NCBI GenBank assembly: GCA_024867545.1
Contig: JANFNE010000030.1
Coordinates: 1 to 64,000, forward strand
Source: Phytopythium helicoides
Lineage: Eukaryota > Oomycota > Peronosporomycetes > Pythiales > Pythiaceae
Reading direction: 5' to 3'
DNA length: 64,000 bases
Below are positions 1 to 11,536 of the stretch, one piece after another. A program made the position numbers and the translations under genes. The notes beneath the pieces were generated by a model, which saw only the letters and a list, made by a program, of their open reading frames with translations, ran no database searches and was not told where the DNA came from. Position 1 is the stretch's first letter. Each line of letters starts with the position of its first letter.

Positions 1-1076
1 AGCTGCTGGGTTTCGCAGTCATGTAGGCGTCTCCCCGCACCCAACGCACTGGTTTGCAAGTCTGCATATATCGCTTATGAGCTGTTTTCTTGTTGAATCC
101 TGGATGTTCGAAGGAGGATGATGCCGCCCAACCATTCCATTTAGGCTCCCAACAAAGCCCCTGCATTATGTCTGCAAGTCAGAAGGAATGCCACTGAGGT
201 GTGAGAACTTCAGCTCGCACCCTTGGTAACGGCGAGCCATTCAACCCATTCCTTTCTTCCCCTCAGTTAGCGATTTGCAAGATGGAATCCGAGCGACAGT
301 ACTTCCGGACTAGCGATCTGGGACCACGCGCTTGAGGATCCGCCGCACAAGCAGATTTCAACGAAGCCACTCTCTCGTCTTATCAAAATCAGACCCACGT
401 ACTGCTAGGCCCTGGCGTTCGAGAAATCCAAGCATCTCGTCTCGGCTTTAGCTGTGCGTCCGCGCTCAAGATTTTCACGGGGTTTCTCGCAGTTGCTTCA
501 TCCGATGCTTGCGAAACCAAGCTGCGACTGTTAGCCACACTCGACAGCTGCGTTTATGAGCGAACATCGAGCACTAGCGAAAAACATGCGACGGCAAGAA
601 GTTCAGCTTGACGGACTTCAATCGAGAGCACGATCAAGTGGGACAGATCTTCTCTACTACGGCCAGCACACGCGTCCAGTATCTACCCAGCTGGGTGTCA
701 CGGAGGTAGTCTCCGGCCGCGTTAAGCAGTACTTTCCTGTCACTGCACTCGCCGTGAATGTTTCCATTTAGTGTGGTACAGCTGCCAATGTCAAGACCTT
801 TGCGTCATTTGTTATCATTAGTCCCGTGTCTGGCATGCAGGATGGTTCGATTGCAGCAAAATGAGCATGCTGAGGGTTCAGGTAGTGTATCATGTTCGGC
901 TCGCCAACGATGCCGATCAGCGGCTAGTGGTCCCTATATTTGGCTACACGTGCTGGTCGAGGTGTGAAAACGACCGCGATGGTGACTATCTTTAGTGATT
1001 GCCTCAAGACATTGCGCAGCGAACAAGAACTTGGAGGCAAATCGGTCATCCCTCATCGAGGACTAACTTCTAGGAC
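1..1076. other. Intergenic, no supported gene
   Basis: No reading frame here has convincing protein features. Short open frames at 556-771 and 758-967 are low complexity and overlap in different phases. The last part is presumably the 5' flank and promoter of the coiled-coil gene starting at 1077, but I see no clear initiator element. Confidence 0.5.
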
Positions 1077-4000
1077 ATGGACGGTGAAGACGCAGTCATA
1101 CCAGTTGCGCAGGAAAACGACGACGTGGATCATCGAGATCCAAAACATGACAGTGGAGATCCAGCCTCTCACGACAACAACAATTTAGTGCCATTTGATC
1201 TCGAGGGCTTCTCATCGCTCGTCGAAAAGGAGTTGATCGCGTATTCTGTGTCATGGGACCCGCTATTGCGCGCTCTGAAGGCTATTGGCGCATCATTAGC
1301 GGGACAACAGCGTACAAAAGACGCTTTGGCAGGCGATATGAACGCACTCAAGGCGCAGCTAGCAAAAAGTGAAGGCGACAAGCAAACATTAGAGTCAACG
1401 CTGGGTCAGCTCCAGAACGACCTCAGCAGCATGCAAGAGCAACTCGAAAAACTTCAGGCGGAACGTGAGAAAGATGTAGCAACAAAAGCTATCCAAGACG
1501 CCGCAGCTTCCTCGTTGCGTACAAACGAGAATGGAGAGAGCAGTGACGATATTGGTGGACATGACTCCACGACGTCTGGTTCCTCGTCTGCACAGTTTGT
1601 TACCCCTGATGAGCTGGCAGACGCCCAGCGATCTCTTGCACACGAGTTCAAGCGAACATTGTCACGTGCGTTCGGCCTTGATGGACTCGATGACAATGAC
1701 GACCCACTTGGATCCCTTCCGATTTCTGGTGCGCCATTCGCAACGAAGGCAGACATGGACGCAGCGATATCTTCCGTCCGGCAGGAATTAGCGCGTGGGT
1801 TGTCCACTCACGACGCGCAGTTGGAAGCTCTTCAGGATAGCATTGGAAACCTCGACGAGCTCTCATCGCAGCTGTCAGCGCGCGTAAATGAGCAGTTGTC
1901 GAGTCGGCCGTCTTCCACTCCACCTCCCCAGTCTAGCGTTGCACCGCCTCCCCGCTCGGAATCACCGAATGAGTCTTCGCCTGGCAACGACGGAATCCTG
2001 CTCAAAAGCTTGAAAGAGCTTCGTGCAACACAGGACGCCCACGAGCGCCAGCTCAAGCAGCAGCAAGCAATTGCTGACAAGCATGCAGCAGATCTGGCAT
2101 CGCTGCTTGGGCAATTGGATGACCTGGCACTTCAGCAACGGGCAGTTCTGTCGGGCATGGCGATGTCGTCTGGAAATGACTCGTCCAATATGGCTAGCAG
2201 CCGGAGTGATACAAGCGATGGAGGTGAAGGCGATACTATGTCTGCATCGTCAACATCTCAACATCAACCGATGCAGCTAGATTTGTCTCTAGTATTTGCG
2301 AAAATTGCCGATCTGAGAAGGTCAACAGATGCCTCTCTGTCGTCACTGCAAAACAATTTGGCAAGTGTATCAGGTGCGTCTGCAGGTCTTCAAGCCCAAG
2401 TAGATGCACTTCGCAACGGTGCTGTGTTCTCGGAACATTTGCAGCTACACATGATTGAGGCGCAGCTTGCAATGCAAAAAGAATTACTGGCTCGGAACCA
2501 GCGCTTCCAAGAGCGAACAAAGCCTCAACTTGCGGATTGGCGTCGAGCACTCGATGACAACGAAGCCAAGTTGGTGCGCGGCCAAGCAGACGACGAAATT
2601 TTGCAAGAGTTGCAGCAACTACAGCGAAACTACCGAAGGACGCTGCTGGCGATCACGCCTCTCGTCAACTCTCCGCTTTCCATCGCAGAAGCTGCCCAAA
2701 CACTGGCTGACGAGGTTCGTCAGCTCGACCATGGGCGCCAAGTGGGCGTTTTGCCCGTCCGAGTGCCCATGGGGAGTGACAGCGACGATGAAGTGGAAAA
2801 TGAACGCGCCAAACGCGCAGCGCGTGAGAGAGAGGAAGAGTACGCTCGCAAATTACGATTCCTAGACGAAGAGATTGCAGCCACTCTTCAGGTGAATGTT
2901 GTAACGGAGAAGAAGAACGATCCATTGCTCAAGGCTCTAGATGGAATGCGTGAAAAGGTATGTCGTGCTTGCGGTAGATGGGGACGAAATTGACTGACGA
3001 TCGATAATTGCTTTTTCAGTTAGAAGAACTCTGGTCGATGTGGCACAAAAATTACAATCAGAAGCTGCGCGGAAGCGGGGGCACTGCCACCGAAGGTGTA
3101 GATGGAACTTCACATTCAGCTGGGGATACAAGTAGCAACTTTGGCGGAAGCATAGAGGCTCTACGGGAAGTGGAGTTGCGCCTCATGGGAGCAGTGCGAC
3201 GTCTGGGTGCTCTCGAAGAAGACGTTGAGCGTTTGCGATCTGCAACCGATCTCAACACGTCCGAATTGGCAAGTGGCTCAGGAGCAAACACTGGACGCCG
3301 TGTATCCGATGCGCTTGCGATAAGTGAGCTTGACGCACTCAGACGGGAACTGCTCGGGGAGATTAACAAAGTTTCAACGATGGTTGGCAGCCATGCCAAC
3401 GGTGTTGCAGGATCACGACGAAACGTCAGTCACAGCAACCAGCAGGGTGGAGATCTGCTGACAAGCTTGTATGCGCAGCTGACTGGGCGAGAAATCGACG
3501 GACGCTTCATGGACCTCGCCCCAGATGCCCAGAGGCAGCTACATGACGCGTTCATGAAGGAGTTGACCAAAAAGGTCACACACGGCGTCCTAGCTTCCGA
3601 CAAACTCGCCGCACTCAGCCGCATGGGTGCTGCAGGCTCAACTAATACTGGTGCTGGAGCCGGTGGGAATGGATCGAACGCAGGAGCCAACTACCGTATG
3701 CTCCTGGACAACTTTGCTCAAAAGGTCGAAGATCGCCTCGACGATGCACGGGATATGACGGCTGACGAGCTCTTGCGGCTGCGAAAGGAGCTCACTGACC
3801 AAATCCGTCTCCGCCTCGAAGCAGCATTGCGAGATCTGCGTGCAGAGCTACAAAGTTATGGGTTGCTGCCCGTTCCAGGCGTGGATGCTAACGGGGACTC
3901 GACAGCCGTGGGCACCAAACCCGTCATGTGCGTCGCCTGTAGTCGACCGGTACCAGTGTCGACCGTGATCCGGGAAGCAGGTGCACCTGCCGAGCTTGTC

Positions 4001-4495
4001 CAGCCCGAACCAGCAGCACTAGCACCAGACTATGTAAGTGCTGGACAAGTTTCACAAATGCCGCCGTCATCTTGAAGATGTCTAATAGCGCTTTGGCTTG
4101 TGTCCAGGACTTTGAACGCACTGACGACGACTTTGTTTACCGCGCGGGGTTCAAAATGCCCGCGAACGATCGGTAAGGACGTGAACGCACTAGGCAGCTT
4201 GATTCGTACGCTAACTTGAATTGTCACCAGAAAAATCCTGACGTTGCCGTTTTTGGCAACTACGACTCGCAGCAAAATGGTTCTCAACAAGCCTGAGGGG
4301 AAGCGGAAGCGGCCCGCGCGACACCACACAAGCATGGCGCGCGTCGAAAACGTCGTCCGCGAGGTGGGTCGTCAATGATTGTGCTGCGCGTTTCCCATGT
4401 TTTAACTTCTTGGATTTGTTGCGCAGGCCATGGAGCTCGACCGCACGGCGCGCTCGCAGGCGTTCAACGCCCAGCAGCACCAGCACCAGCAGTAG
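1077..4495 (+). CDS. Large coiled-coil protein, possibly QRICH2/DUF4795-like flagellar protein
   Basis: Five exons: 1077-2957, 3020-4033, 4108-4172, 4231-4363, 4427-4495, giving 1053 aa. All four introns (58-74 nt) have GT-AG borders and keep the frame; the third has a CTAAC branch-like site just before its acceptor. Residues about 60-135, 300-360 and 420-570 are heptad-rich coiled coil, separated by Ser/Asp-rich linkers. After the first intron the protein continues LEELWSMWHK and more helical sequence. Near residue 930 is a short Cys-containing motif, MCVACSRPVPVS, followed by YRAGFKMP. This arrangement recalls the DUF4795 C-terminal region of QRICH2, a sperm-flagellum protein, which would fit a zoosporic organism. 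That assignment rests on motif memory only. The C-terminus is Gln/His rich. The start is the first ATG of the long frame. Confidence 0.6.
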
Positions 4496-5939
4496 GAGAG
4501 CTTGCATCTGCTCAACTTGGCCCGGGGGATCGACCTCGCGCCTCCCTCTCGCCGAGTACAACTACCTCTACAAACACGAACAATGCACTTTTGTTTGGCT
4601 TTCGTCAGGCAGAAATCTCAAAGGTGGCGTCACCGCCTACACGGCCGCGCGGATAATGCGACGGTCACGCGCAGGGCTCCCAAAAGGGTAGGTAAAGTTT
4701 GTAATCATCCGAAAGCGAGCGATGGAAACACCACACACACATACACAAATGCAAAAGTCACATGAGCTGCGGAAGGAATCCAAGTCCGAACAATGCAGGA
4801 AGATCAGCGCGAGCCACTTGCGGAATGACCACTTCGGTGGGTGGATGGATGCGGGTGGCGATCGACTGGCGGTGATGGTGTACCTTCGCGCGACTTCCAA
4901 AACACCTTCGCGCAACATTTGTGCCAACCAGTTAACTTGAAATTGGCTCGTCTCGTGACATTATCTCAAAAACTTGGATACCTCTATTATCGTATGCGTA
5001 GTATAAACCTGAACCCATGTTTTTCAGACTTCACGTGTCTCGTATAATGCACTAAACTTGCCAGAATCGATATTAAGTGGATTGCACCCGAGCTGGTGCC
5101 GAGCCTGGGCATCATCACGGGCACGGCGCAGAGTTGCCCGTCAACACCCACAACCGCCTGGAAATCCAGCGGCTCGGGATCTCGACGGAGCTCTGCGGCT
5201 CTCGCCATGGCGCACGCGATCCCTTTGTGCGGGTCCTGCAGCTTCCTTGTCGCCTGCCCGCCTGCCTGCCTGTCGGCGTCGTCCAGGCGTCGAGCTGCGT
5301 CGCCTCGAGCTGCGCGATGGATCGCAGGCGTAAAAGCCCTGCCCGTCGGTCTCTTCTATGATCGTCGGCTTTCCCGCCGCCGTGCCCGCTCCGCCGGCGT
5401 TACCATGCAAAAATACATGGAAATTCCGACGTCGTCAGTGCGGAGGCGGCAGCAGAGCGCTGCTCACAGCTGCAGGCTGGAGTCCAGCAGCCTCCAGCAG
5501 GCTTCGGCAGGCTGTAGCAGCCTGTGTGGGCGTCGCGCTTGGCTTGCAGGCGTTGGCGCGGCGGCCAGCGCCGTTCCCGAGGACCTCGGGAATGGCTCAA
5601 TATCGGTTTCTGCAGGTCGCCGCGTGCCCACGCGTATAAGTTGTCCGCGGCCCTCTCGGAACGCGTAATCGCGTGCGACTGAACTCTTCCCGACCGGCGT
5701 CGTGTTGCCCCCGCATAGCGAGCGCGAGTCAACCGCGAGAAAGTGCGCGCCGCCGCTGCCACTGCGCCCGCCGCCGCGCGCCCGCCACCTCCTGAGCCGC
5801 GCGCCGCCCGCCCGCTCGGCCCTCGACCCCCCAGCGCCAGCGCCAGCGCCAGCTCCGGGCCGCGCGCGCCGTCAGCGCGCTAAATTTGCGCCGAGAGCGC
5901 GTTTTTCCCGACCGTCGCGCGCGCTCGTTCGTTCATGGG
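4496..5939. other. Intergenic, GC-rich promoter side of PLD gene
   Basis: This gap separates the coiled-coil gene from the phospholipase D gene. The frames it contains overlap each other and encode only Arg/Ala/Ser-rich low-complexity peptides, typical of GC-rich non-coding DNA. About 5460-5545 has imperfect repeats of a CTGCAGGCT/CAGCAGGCT type. About 5750-5880 is very GC rich, with repeated CCAGCG units just before the PLD start. I see no gene. Confidence 0.5.
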
Positions 5940-8900
5940 ATGCCCGACGCACTGCTGAGCGACGACAAGAGCGACGCGTCGGGCTCGTCCAGCGCCTACA
6001 GCCAGCCGCGCACCGTCACCTACGCGCACTCGTCGTCGACGTCCTCGGCGGCTGCGGCGCCCGCCAGCAGCTTCGTGCCCGACGGCTTCGCCCACGAGAA
6101 CGAGGTCTACTTCGACGAGGAGTGCGCGGCCAGCGACATCCTCGGAGGATCCTCGGACATCGACGGAGAGATGACCATCATGAACGACGACGACCCCGAC
6201 GCGTTCGAGGAGGAGGAGGAGGTCATGGAGCACTCGATCGAGTTCCACATTAGCCGCGCCACCGTCACGCGCTCCGCCGTCATCCCCTGCTGCATATTCA
6301 TCGGCCGCGTGCGCTGGGGCACGACCGACTGGGAGATATACTTTGGACAGAAGCAGCTCCTGCGACTACACATTAACCTGTGGATCTACCAGCTACTGCA
6401 CCGCGGAAAGCTGCTGCGCGGTGTGTCGCTCCCGTGGACGATCTGGAGAGAGAAGCGCGCCGAGAAGCGTGTCGAGGACGTCTACATCGTGCAGGACTAC
6501 ATCCGCTCGCTACTCAAGGACCGCGAGCTGCGCAACTCGGAACCCTTGCTGGCGTTCCTCGAGGTCAGCCCGTCGCGCGCCATGCTGCGCTTCGGGCCGT
6601 CGCTCAAGGAAGGATACGTGCACATGCGCATCAACGGTCCATTCCAGCTCCCGCTTTACACGTGCTTCAACCGCACGATCGAGACGATGTATCGGCATCT
6701 GTACCGCACTTGGATGCGAATCGCGTTCGTGTCGACGATTGTTGGATTCATCTTTCCCCTTGTGCTGATCCTCGTCACGAGCCTCCCGACATTCTTTTCA
6801 CCACAGAAGACTCTCGTCTCAAGCTCCAGTGGCTCGCCCTCCGTCTCAACGAGCCTCAACACAGCCGGCGTCTTTGCGGGCCTCGCAATTCTTGGCGGCA
6901 TCATCTTCTTTATCGTGTTCGTGTATCGATTTTTCCACCACCGCCTCGGTGTTATTCGACGATGGGTCGTCCTCAAGCCTTCGTGCTTCGCTGCTTACAG
7001 AAACCGATCGGATCGGGAGCCGAGCGAGGTTTTTCTCTTCGACAAGACATTCACTGCGCGGAAAGGCAGCTATCGACAAGGTGTTTCATGGATGCCGAGT
7101 GGCTTCGTTGTTGGGAGTCATGCAGGCAACATTGAGATCGACACAGGTCACTACTACACGCGGTTTACGGCACTCTGCGCGCTTGTGGTTGTGTGCTACT
7201 GCTTGATGGTGCTCTCATCGTCCGTCTACAACTTCGAGCGACTCCAGTTCGACTCCAGCGGCGGCATCAGGATGGATAAAGTGCCGAGTATGTCAAATTG
7301 GACTGAAGCCTCTGAAATCCAGTATTGTGGTTACTACTTCACAGTTCCAGAAGATGGTCCGACAATCCATGTTGAAAGTGAATCAGGCGGTGTTGTCATC
7401 TCGAAGCTCACTACAGCAACGTCAAACGCGTCCATTTCGGCATCAAACCTCGATTTGTTTTGGCAGAGCGACGATACAGGTTACTCGATCGGAGTGATCA
7501 CCAGTGTTCAAACTCCTGGTACTGCTGTGAGCGTCATCAAGAAGATCGATCCAGACAACGATCTGTTTTTCCCTACAGGCACAGTGATTGAAGTACCCAA
7601 TGTCGGGAACCTCACTCTGGATGCTGTTGATGGTGAGACCCTACAGCAATTCACGCCAGTCGATTACCTGTGTGCGATCCCAGTCAAGATCGCGCCAGTG
7701 ACATGGAAGACGTTCGTTTACTACGTGTTGCTATTGTTCACGGGTGCCATCATCGCGCCTGCGGCCGGTTTGGGTGTCAACTACCTGGTAACCTACATGG
7801 GCGTATGGCATCCTCACGTACGACGTGATCATTGGTATCGGTGTGTGCGCCGCTTACAGAAGCTCAAGCGTCAGGAGACCCAGCATCGCTTCAACTCATT
7901 CGCGCCACCCCATGTGAGCACGATCACAGAGGATGACAGTGAAACCTCTGCCGGATCTCTCGCTGGGGCGAGACCTTCATTGGATGAGGGAAAGCACAAA
8001 ATTACTGGAAGCTTGCACCAAATGGTGAACTCTGCTGTCAAGCTTGCTCACGAGGGTGCTGCTCGTATCGGATTGAAATCACGAGAAGATTCAAGTACAC
8101 AGTCAGAAGACTCATTTACCGCTCCGCCGACACCACCCTGTGCTGTGAGCTGGCACGTTGATGGCGAAGACACCTACGAGGCGATGTACAATGCAATCTC
8201 GAACGCCAAGTATGAAGTACTGATTGCTGGTTGGTGGGTTTGTCCTGACCTGTTCCTTCTTCGGCCTGGACGGAAGCTCCCTCCGTCTGAAGACTCGGAA
8301 GCTGATGAACCAAAGTCAAACGAAACCCAGCTGCGCTCGCTGCTTCTGAAGAAGGCACAGGCTGGCGTCAAAATCTACGTCCTGATCTATCGGGAGGTCA
8401 AGCTTGCGCTGACTCTGAACAGTGCGTACTCGAAGCGATCGCTGATGTTACACCCTAACATTCGCGTGCTTCGAGACCCGATCTTCCAGATCCAGAGTCT
8501 TGGGTTTTGGTCGCACCACGAGAAGATTGTGTGCATCGACCAGTCTCTCGCATTTGTTGGAGGTCTTGATCTGTGCTTCGGTCGATACGACCACCACGAT
8601 CATCCGCTGAGTGATTCTGGTGGTGGCAACGGTGCAAGGCAGATTTGGCGCGGCAAGGATTATTCGAACCCAATCATCAAGGATTTCGTGCGAGTCAACC
8701 AACCTTATGAAGACTTGATTGATCGAAACTCCCAGCCACGAATGCCGTGGCACGATGTCCACTGCAGTATTTCGGGTCCTGCCGTCCAAGATGTGGCGTA
8801 CCACTTTATCCAGCGGTGGAACTTTGTGTGCTCCAAGAATGACTACCAGCTGCGCACTGGCTGGTGCATTTGCCTCCGCACGCGACGATTTAAGCTGCTG

Positions 8901-11297
8901 CCGAAGTGTCTTGTCCCGATGGACTTCAATGGCTGGACGTTGCGGTATCCATCTTCAGATACGCCTGTTCGTGACGAATCCAAGTCGATCCCATTTGTGC
9001 GCGAGCAATCGATGGACTCGATGGAGCCTTTCACGGTTGTACAGACTGCGCCTCAGTACCCGCGACTCGACTGGATCAGCGGTGGCCCATGCATGGCACT
9101 CCAACCGCTCCGCACACCCGGCGCCGACTGCGACCAGCTAGCAGACACCGAGGTGCTTCGGGCACAGCGCGGAGAGTCGATTCTGCAGGTATTCCACCCG
9201 CATGCCAAGGTCTGCAACATTCAGGTTGTTCGGTCTGTGTCGATGTGGTCAGCTGGCGTTCCAACTGAGGCGAGTGTGCAAACTGCGTACATCGAGCTTA
9301 TCTCTCGCGCGCAGCATTATTTGTACATCGAGAACCAGTTCTTCATTTCGGGCATGGACGGGAACAACACAGTGGGCAACCGGATTCTTCAGGCGCTTGC
9401 AGATCGAATTGAGCTGGCCGTCCAGCGAAATGAAGTCTTCCGTGTGTATGTGGTGATGCCACTGCTGCCGGCATTCGAGGGCAACATCCGCAGCCAGGAG
9501 CTTACGAACCTGCACGCGGTGATGCACTGGCAATTCGCTACTATTTGTCGAGGACGGCATAGCCTGTTTGCGGCGCTCAAGGATGTCACGGACGAGCCCG
9601 AGCGATACGTGTCGTTTTTCGGTCTGCGCAAATACGGCATCATGCCGAACGGCTGCGTCTCTACTGAGCAGATCTACATTCACAGCAAGCTTCTCATCGT
9701 AGATGACCAGCACGTTATCATTGGCAGTGCCAACATCAACGACCGCAGCATGATGGGAGATCGCGATTCTGAAATTGCTCTTGTGATCCAAGATATGCAG
9801 TTCGAGGAGGGATACATGAACGATAAGCCATTCAAGCGGGGTGCAGCAGCTGGTGCACTGCGAATGCAGCTTTTCCGCGAGCACTTGGGTCTCGGTGACG
9901 ACGATTGGTCAGTTGCAGACGCCACAAGCGAGCGCACATGGCAACGGATTCGGGATATATCGCAAAACAACACCAAGATCTTCGAAACTGTCTTTGATTG
10001 CGCGCCATCCAACCGCATGCGTGCATTTGCAAGTTTCCAGAGCATCGACGTGACGCAAATTTACGAAAACCAGCGGCTCAACGTGCTCAAGGCGCCCGGC
10101 CGACGGCGGCATGTGTGGGACAAGCAACATCTCAAGGACGGTGATTATGCTCCCTGGACAGATGTGAACGGCGTGCCAATTGCTGAAGACCGCATCAATT
10201 TGGATGATTTTGTGGTGGACAACTTTAAGGACAAGCGGAAGAAGCACTTGTTCTCGATGGACCATGACGGCTGGCTCTATGCGCGCAACTTCAGCGTGTT
10301 CCAGGAGATTCGTACGATGAAGACAGATTACGGGAAGCGTGAGAAGCTGCAGTATCTTGTTGCAGACCGGCTTATGGCACAAGTCCGGCGGCGGCGATGG
10401 GTCAAGAAGGGCACGATGCCTGCTCTTGCGCTTATGAACCGCGAGCTGCATACGCGCGAGAGTTCCATGAGCGAGGTCAGCGACGACGATGAGCATGGTC
10501 GTTGGCACTCCCTGTGGCGTCGCTTGCAGCAAGGCGACTTCAGTCGAGCAAACTCTATGTCACTCAACCTTCATGGAAGCAGCGTGGACAACCCAATGGA
10601 CGCACCGTCAGGTGCGTTCCACAACTCGCAGCCATCCTCAAGCGTTGTGATGATGAACGACACGCCGTCATATCCTAACTCTCCGACCGTTTCCAGCTTC
10701 CGTGGTCCTCAAAGCCCGCTGTATCATCAATCGCATGGTGGGCGATCGTCATCTGCGTATGGCGGGGGAACCCGTAGCCGAGTCGCGAGCGCTCGAGATA
10801 GCTACTCACATGACTTTGGTCATCATCACAAGGGTCCGGGCAGTCTGAACCAACACGCATTCTGGGACTCCAGCGACAGTCGTCGGAGCAGCGTTGATGG
10901 GGGCAAGGGCCTCGGTACATCCATGAAGCGGTGGTACTCGCAGATGGACGTGCTCGATTTTGGGCGGCGGTCCATGTTCAAGGCTGAATACTTCGACAAG
11001 GATGAAGACGGGCGTAGTTACTACGGTGGTGACGATGCATTGCTCGAGACGGGTCGTGGCAGTGTACGTTCTGTACGCAGCAGCCGCGCCGAGGTGGAGA
11101 GCGAACTAGTTGCCAACGACAAGGGAGACTGCCAGATCAGTCATGTGCAAACTGCTGCTACTGTGCCGAAAGAGGGCGAGTCGCGTGCACGTGGTCAGTT
11201 ATCGGAAATCCGGGGGCACCTTGTCGAGTTCCCACTCGACTTTCTCGTCGAGGAAATCCTCAAGCCGTCCATCATGCCGCGCGACATCTACACGTGA
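5940..11297 (+). CDS. Phospholipase D, PX-transmembrane (PXTM-PLD) type
   Basis: A single-exon gene of 1785 aa. The ATG at 5940 is the first in the frame. Order of parts: an acidic, Ser-rich N-terminus; a PX-like region (about 99-240); two hydrophobic segments (about 258-282 and 307-330); a PH-like segment starting near RWVVLKPS (about 342); two more membrane segments (about 409-430 and 591-622); then the catalytic domain. Both HKD motifs are intact. The first is HEKIVCID (H860, K862, D867) followed by FVGGLDL. The second is HSKLLIVD (H1248, K1250, D1255) followed by IIGSANINDRS. The enzyme should hydrolyse phosphatidylcholine-type lipids to phosphatidic acid at a membrane. This architecture matches the PXTM-PLD described in Phytophthora. 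The 350-residue C-terminal tail is Ser/Arg rich with no recognised domain. Lack of introns in so long a gene is notable beside its neighbours. Confidence 0.9.
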   Translation: MPDALLSDDKSDASGSSSAYSQPRTVTYAHSSSTSSAAAAPASSFVPDGFAHENEVYFDEECAASDILGGSSDIDGEMTIMNDDDPDAFEEEEEVMEHSIEFHISRATVTRSAVIPCCIFIGRVRWGTTDWEIYFGQKQLLRLHINLWIYQLLHRGKLLRGVSLPWTIWREKRAEKRVEDVYIVQDYIRSLLKDRELRNSEPLLAFLEVSPSRAMLRFGPSLKEGYVHMRINGPFQLPLYTCFNRTIETMYRHLYRTWMRIAFVSTIVGFIFPLVLILVTSLPTFFSPQKTLVSSSSGSPSVSTSLNTAGVFAGLAILGGIIFFIVFVYRFFHHRLGVIRRWVVLKPSCFAAYRNRSDREPSEVFLFDKTFTARKGSYRQGVSWMPSGFVVGSHAGNIEIDTGHYYTRFTALCALVVVCYCLMVLSSSVYNFERLQFDSSGGIRMDKVPSMSNWTEASEIQYCGYYFTVPEDGPTIHVESESGGVVISKLTTATSNASISASNLDLFWQSDDTGYSIGVITSVQTPGTAVSVIKKIDPDNDLFFPTGTVIEVPNVGNLTLDAVDGETLQQFTPVDYLCAIPVKIAPVTWKTFVYYVLLLFTGAIIAPAAGLGVNYLVTYMGVWHPHVRRDHWYRCVRRLQKLKRQETQHRFNSFAPPHVSTITEDDSETSAGSLAGARPSLDEGKHKITGSLHQMVNSAVKLAHEGAARIGLKSREDSSTQSEDSFTAPPTPPCAVSWHVDGEDTYEAMYNAISNAKYEVLIAGWWVCPDLFLLRPGRKLPPSEDSEADEPKSNETQLRSLLLKKAQAGVKIYVLIYREVKLALTLNSAYSKRSLMLHPNIRVLRDPIFQIQSLGFWSHHEKIVCIDQSLAFVGGLDLCFGRYDHHDHPLSDSGGGNGARQIWRGKDYSNPIIKDFVRVNQPYEDLIDRNSQPRMPWHDVHCSISGPAVQDVAYHFIQRWNFVCSKNDYQLRTGWCICLRTRRFKLLPKCLVPMDFNGWTLRYPSSDTPVRDESKSIPFVREQSMDSMEPFTVVQTAPQYPRLDWISGGPCMALQPLRTPGADCDQLADTEVLRAQRGESILQVFHPHAKVCNIQVVRSVSMWSAGVPTEASVQTAYIELISRAQHYLYIENQFFISGMDGNNTVGNRILQALADRIELAVQRNEVFRVYVVMPLLPAFEGNIRSQELTNLHAVMHWQFATICRGRHSLFAALKDVTDEPERYVSFFGLRKYGIMPNGCVSTEQIYIHSKLLIVDDQHVIIGSANINDRSMMGDRDSEIALVIQDMQFEEGYMNDKPFKRGAAAGALRMQLFREHLGLGDDDWSVADATSERTWQRIRDISQNNTKIFETVFDCAPSNRMRAFASFQSIDVTQIYENQRLNVLKAPGRRRHVWDKQHLKDGDYAPWTDVNGVPIAEDRINLDDFVVDNFKDKRKKHLFSMDHDGWLYARNFSVFQEIRTMKTDYGKREKLQYLVADRLMAQVRRRRWVKKGTMPALALMNRELHTRESSMSEVSDDDEHGRWHSLWRRLQQGDFSRANSMSLNLHGSSVDNPMDAPSGAFHNSQPSSSVVMMNDTPSYPNSPTVSSFRGPQSPLYHQSHGGRSSSAYGGGTRSRVASARDSYSHDFGHHHKGPGSLNQHAFWDSSDSRRSSVDGGKGLGTSMKRWYSQMDVLDFGRRSMFKAEYFDKDEDGRSYYGGDDALLETGRGSVRSVRSSRAEVESELVANDKGDCQISHVQTAATVPKEGESRARGQLSEIRGHLVEFPLDFLVEEILKPSIMPRDIYT

Positions 11298-11536
11298 GGT
11301 GGTGGGGCCCCTCTATCCGTTCGTGTCCGTTGCCAGTGCTGTTTTTCGTGAGCCTCTGCAGCTCACATTTTGCATCTCTAATCTAACTAGGATAGATCAC
11401 ATATCCGTTGTAGACCTCAACCACACTAACTTCAATGCGTTCAAGTTGCGACCTCTCTTGTTCTCTCGGGATCAAATAAAAACCAACGGCGACCTGCTCT
11501 CCTTTAACATTAACACGGACATGACGCGGCTTCCCG

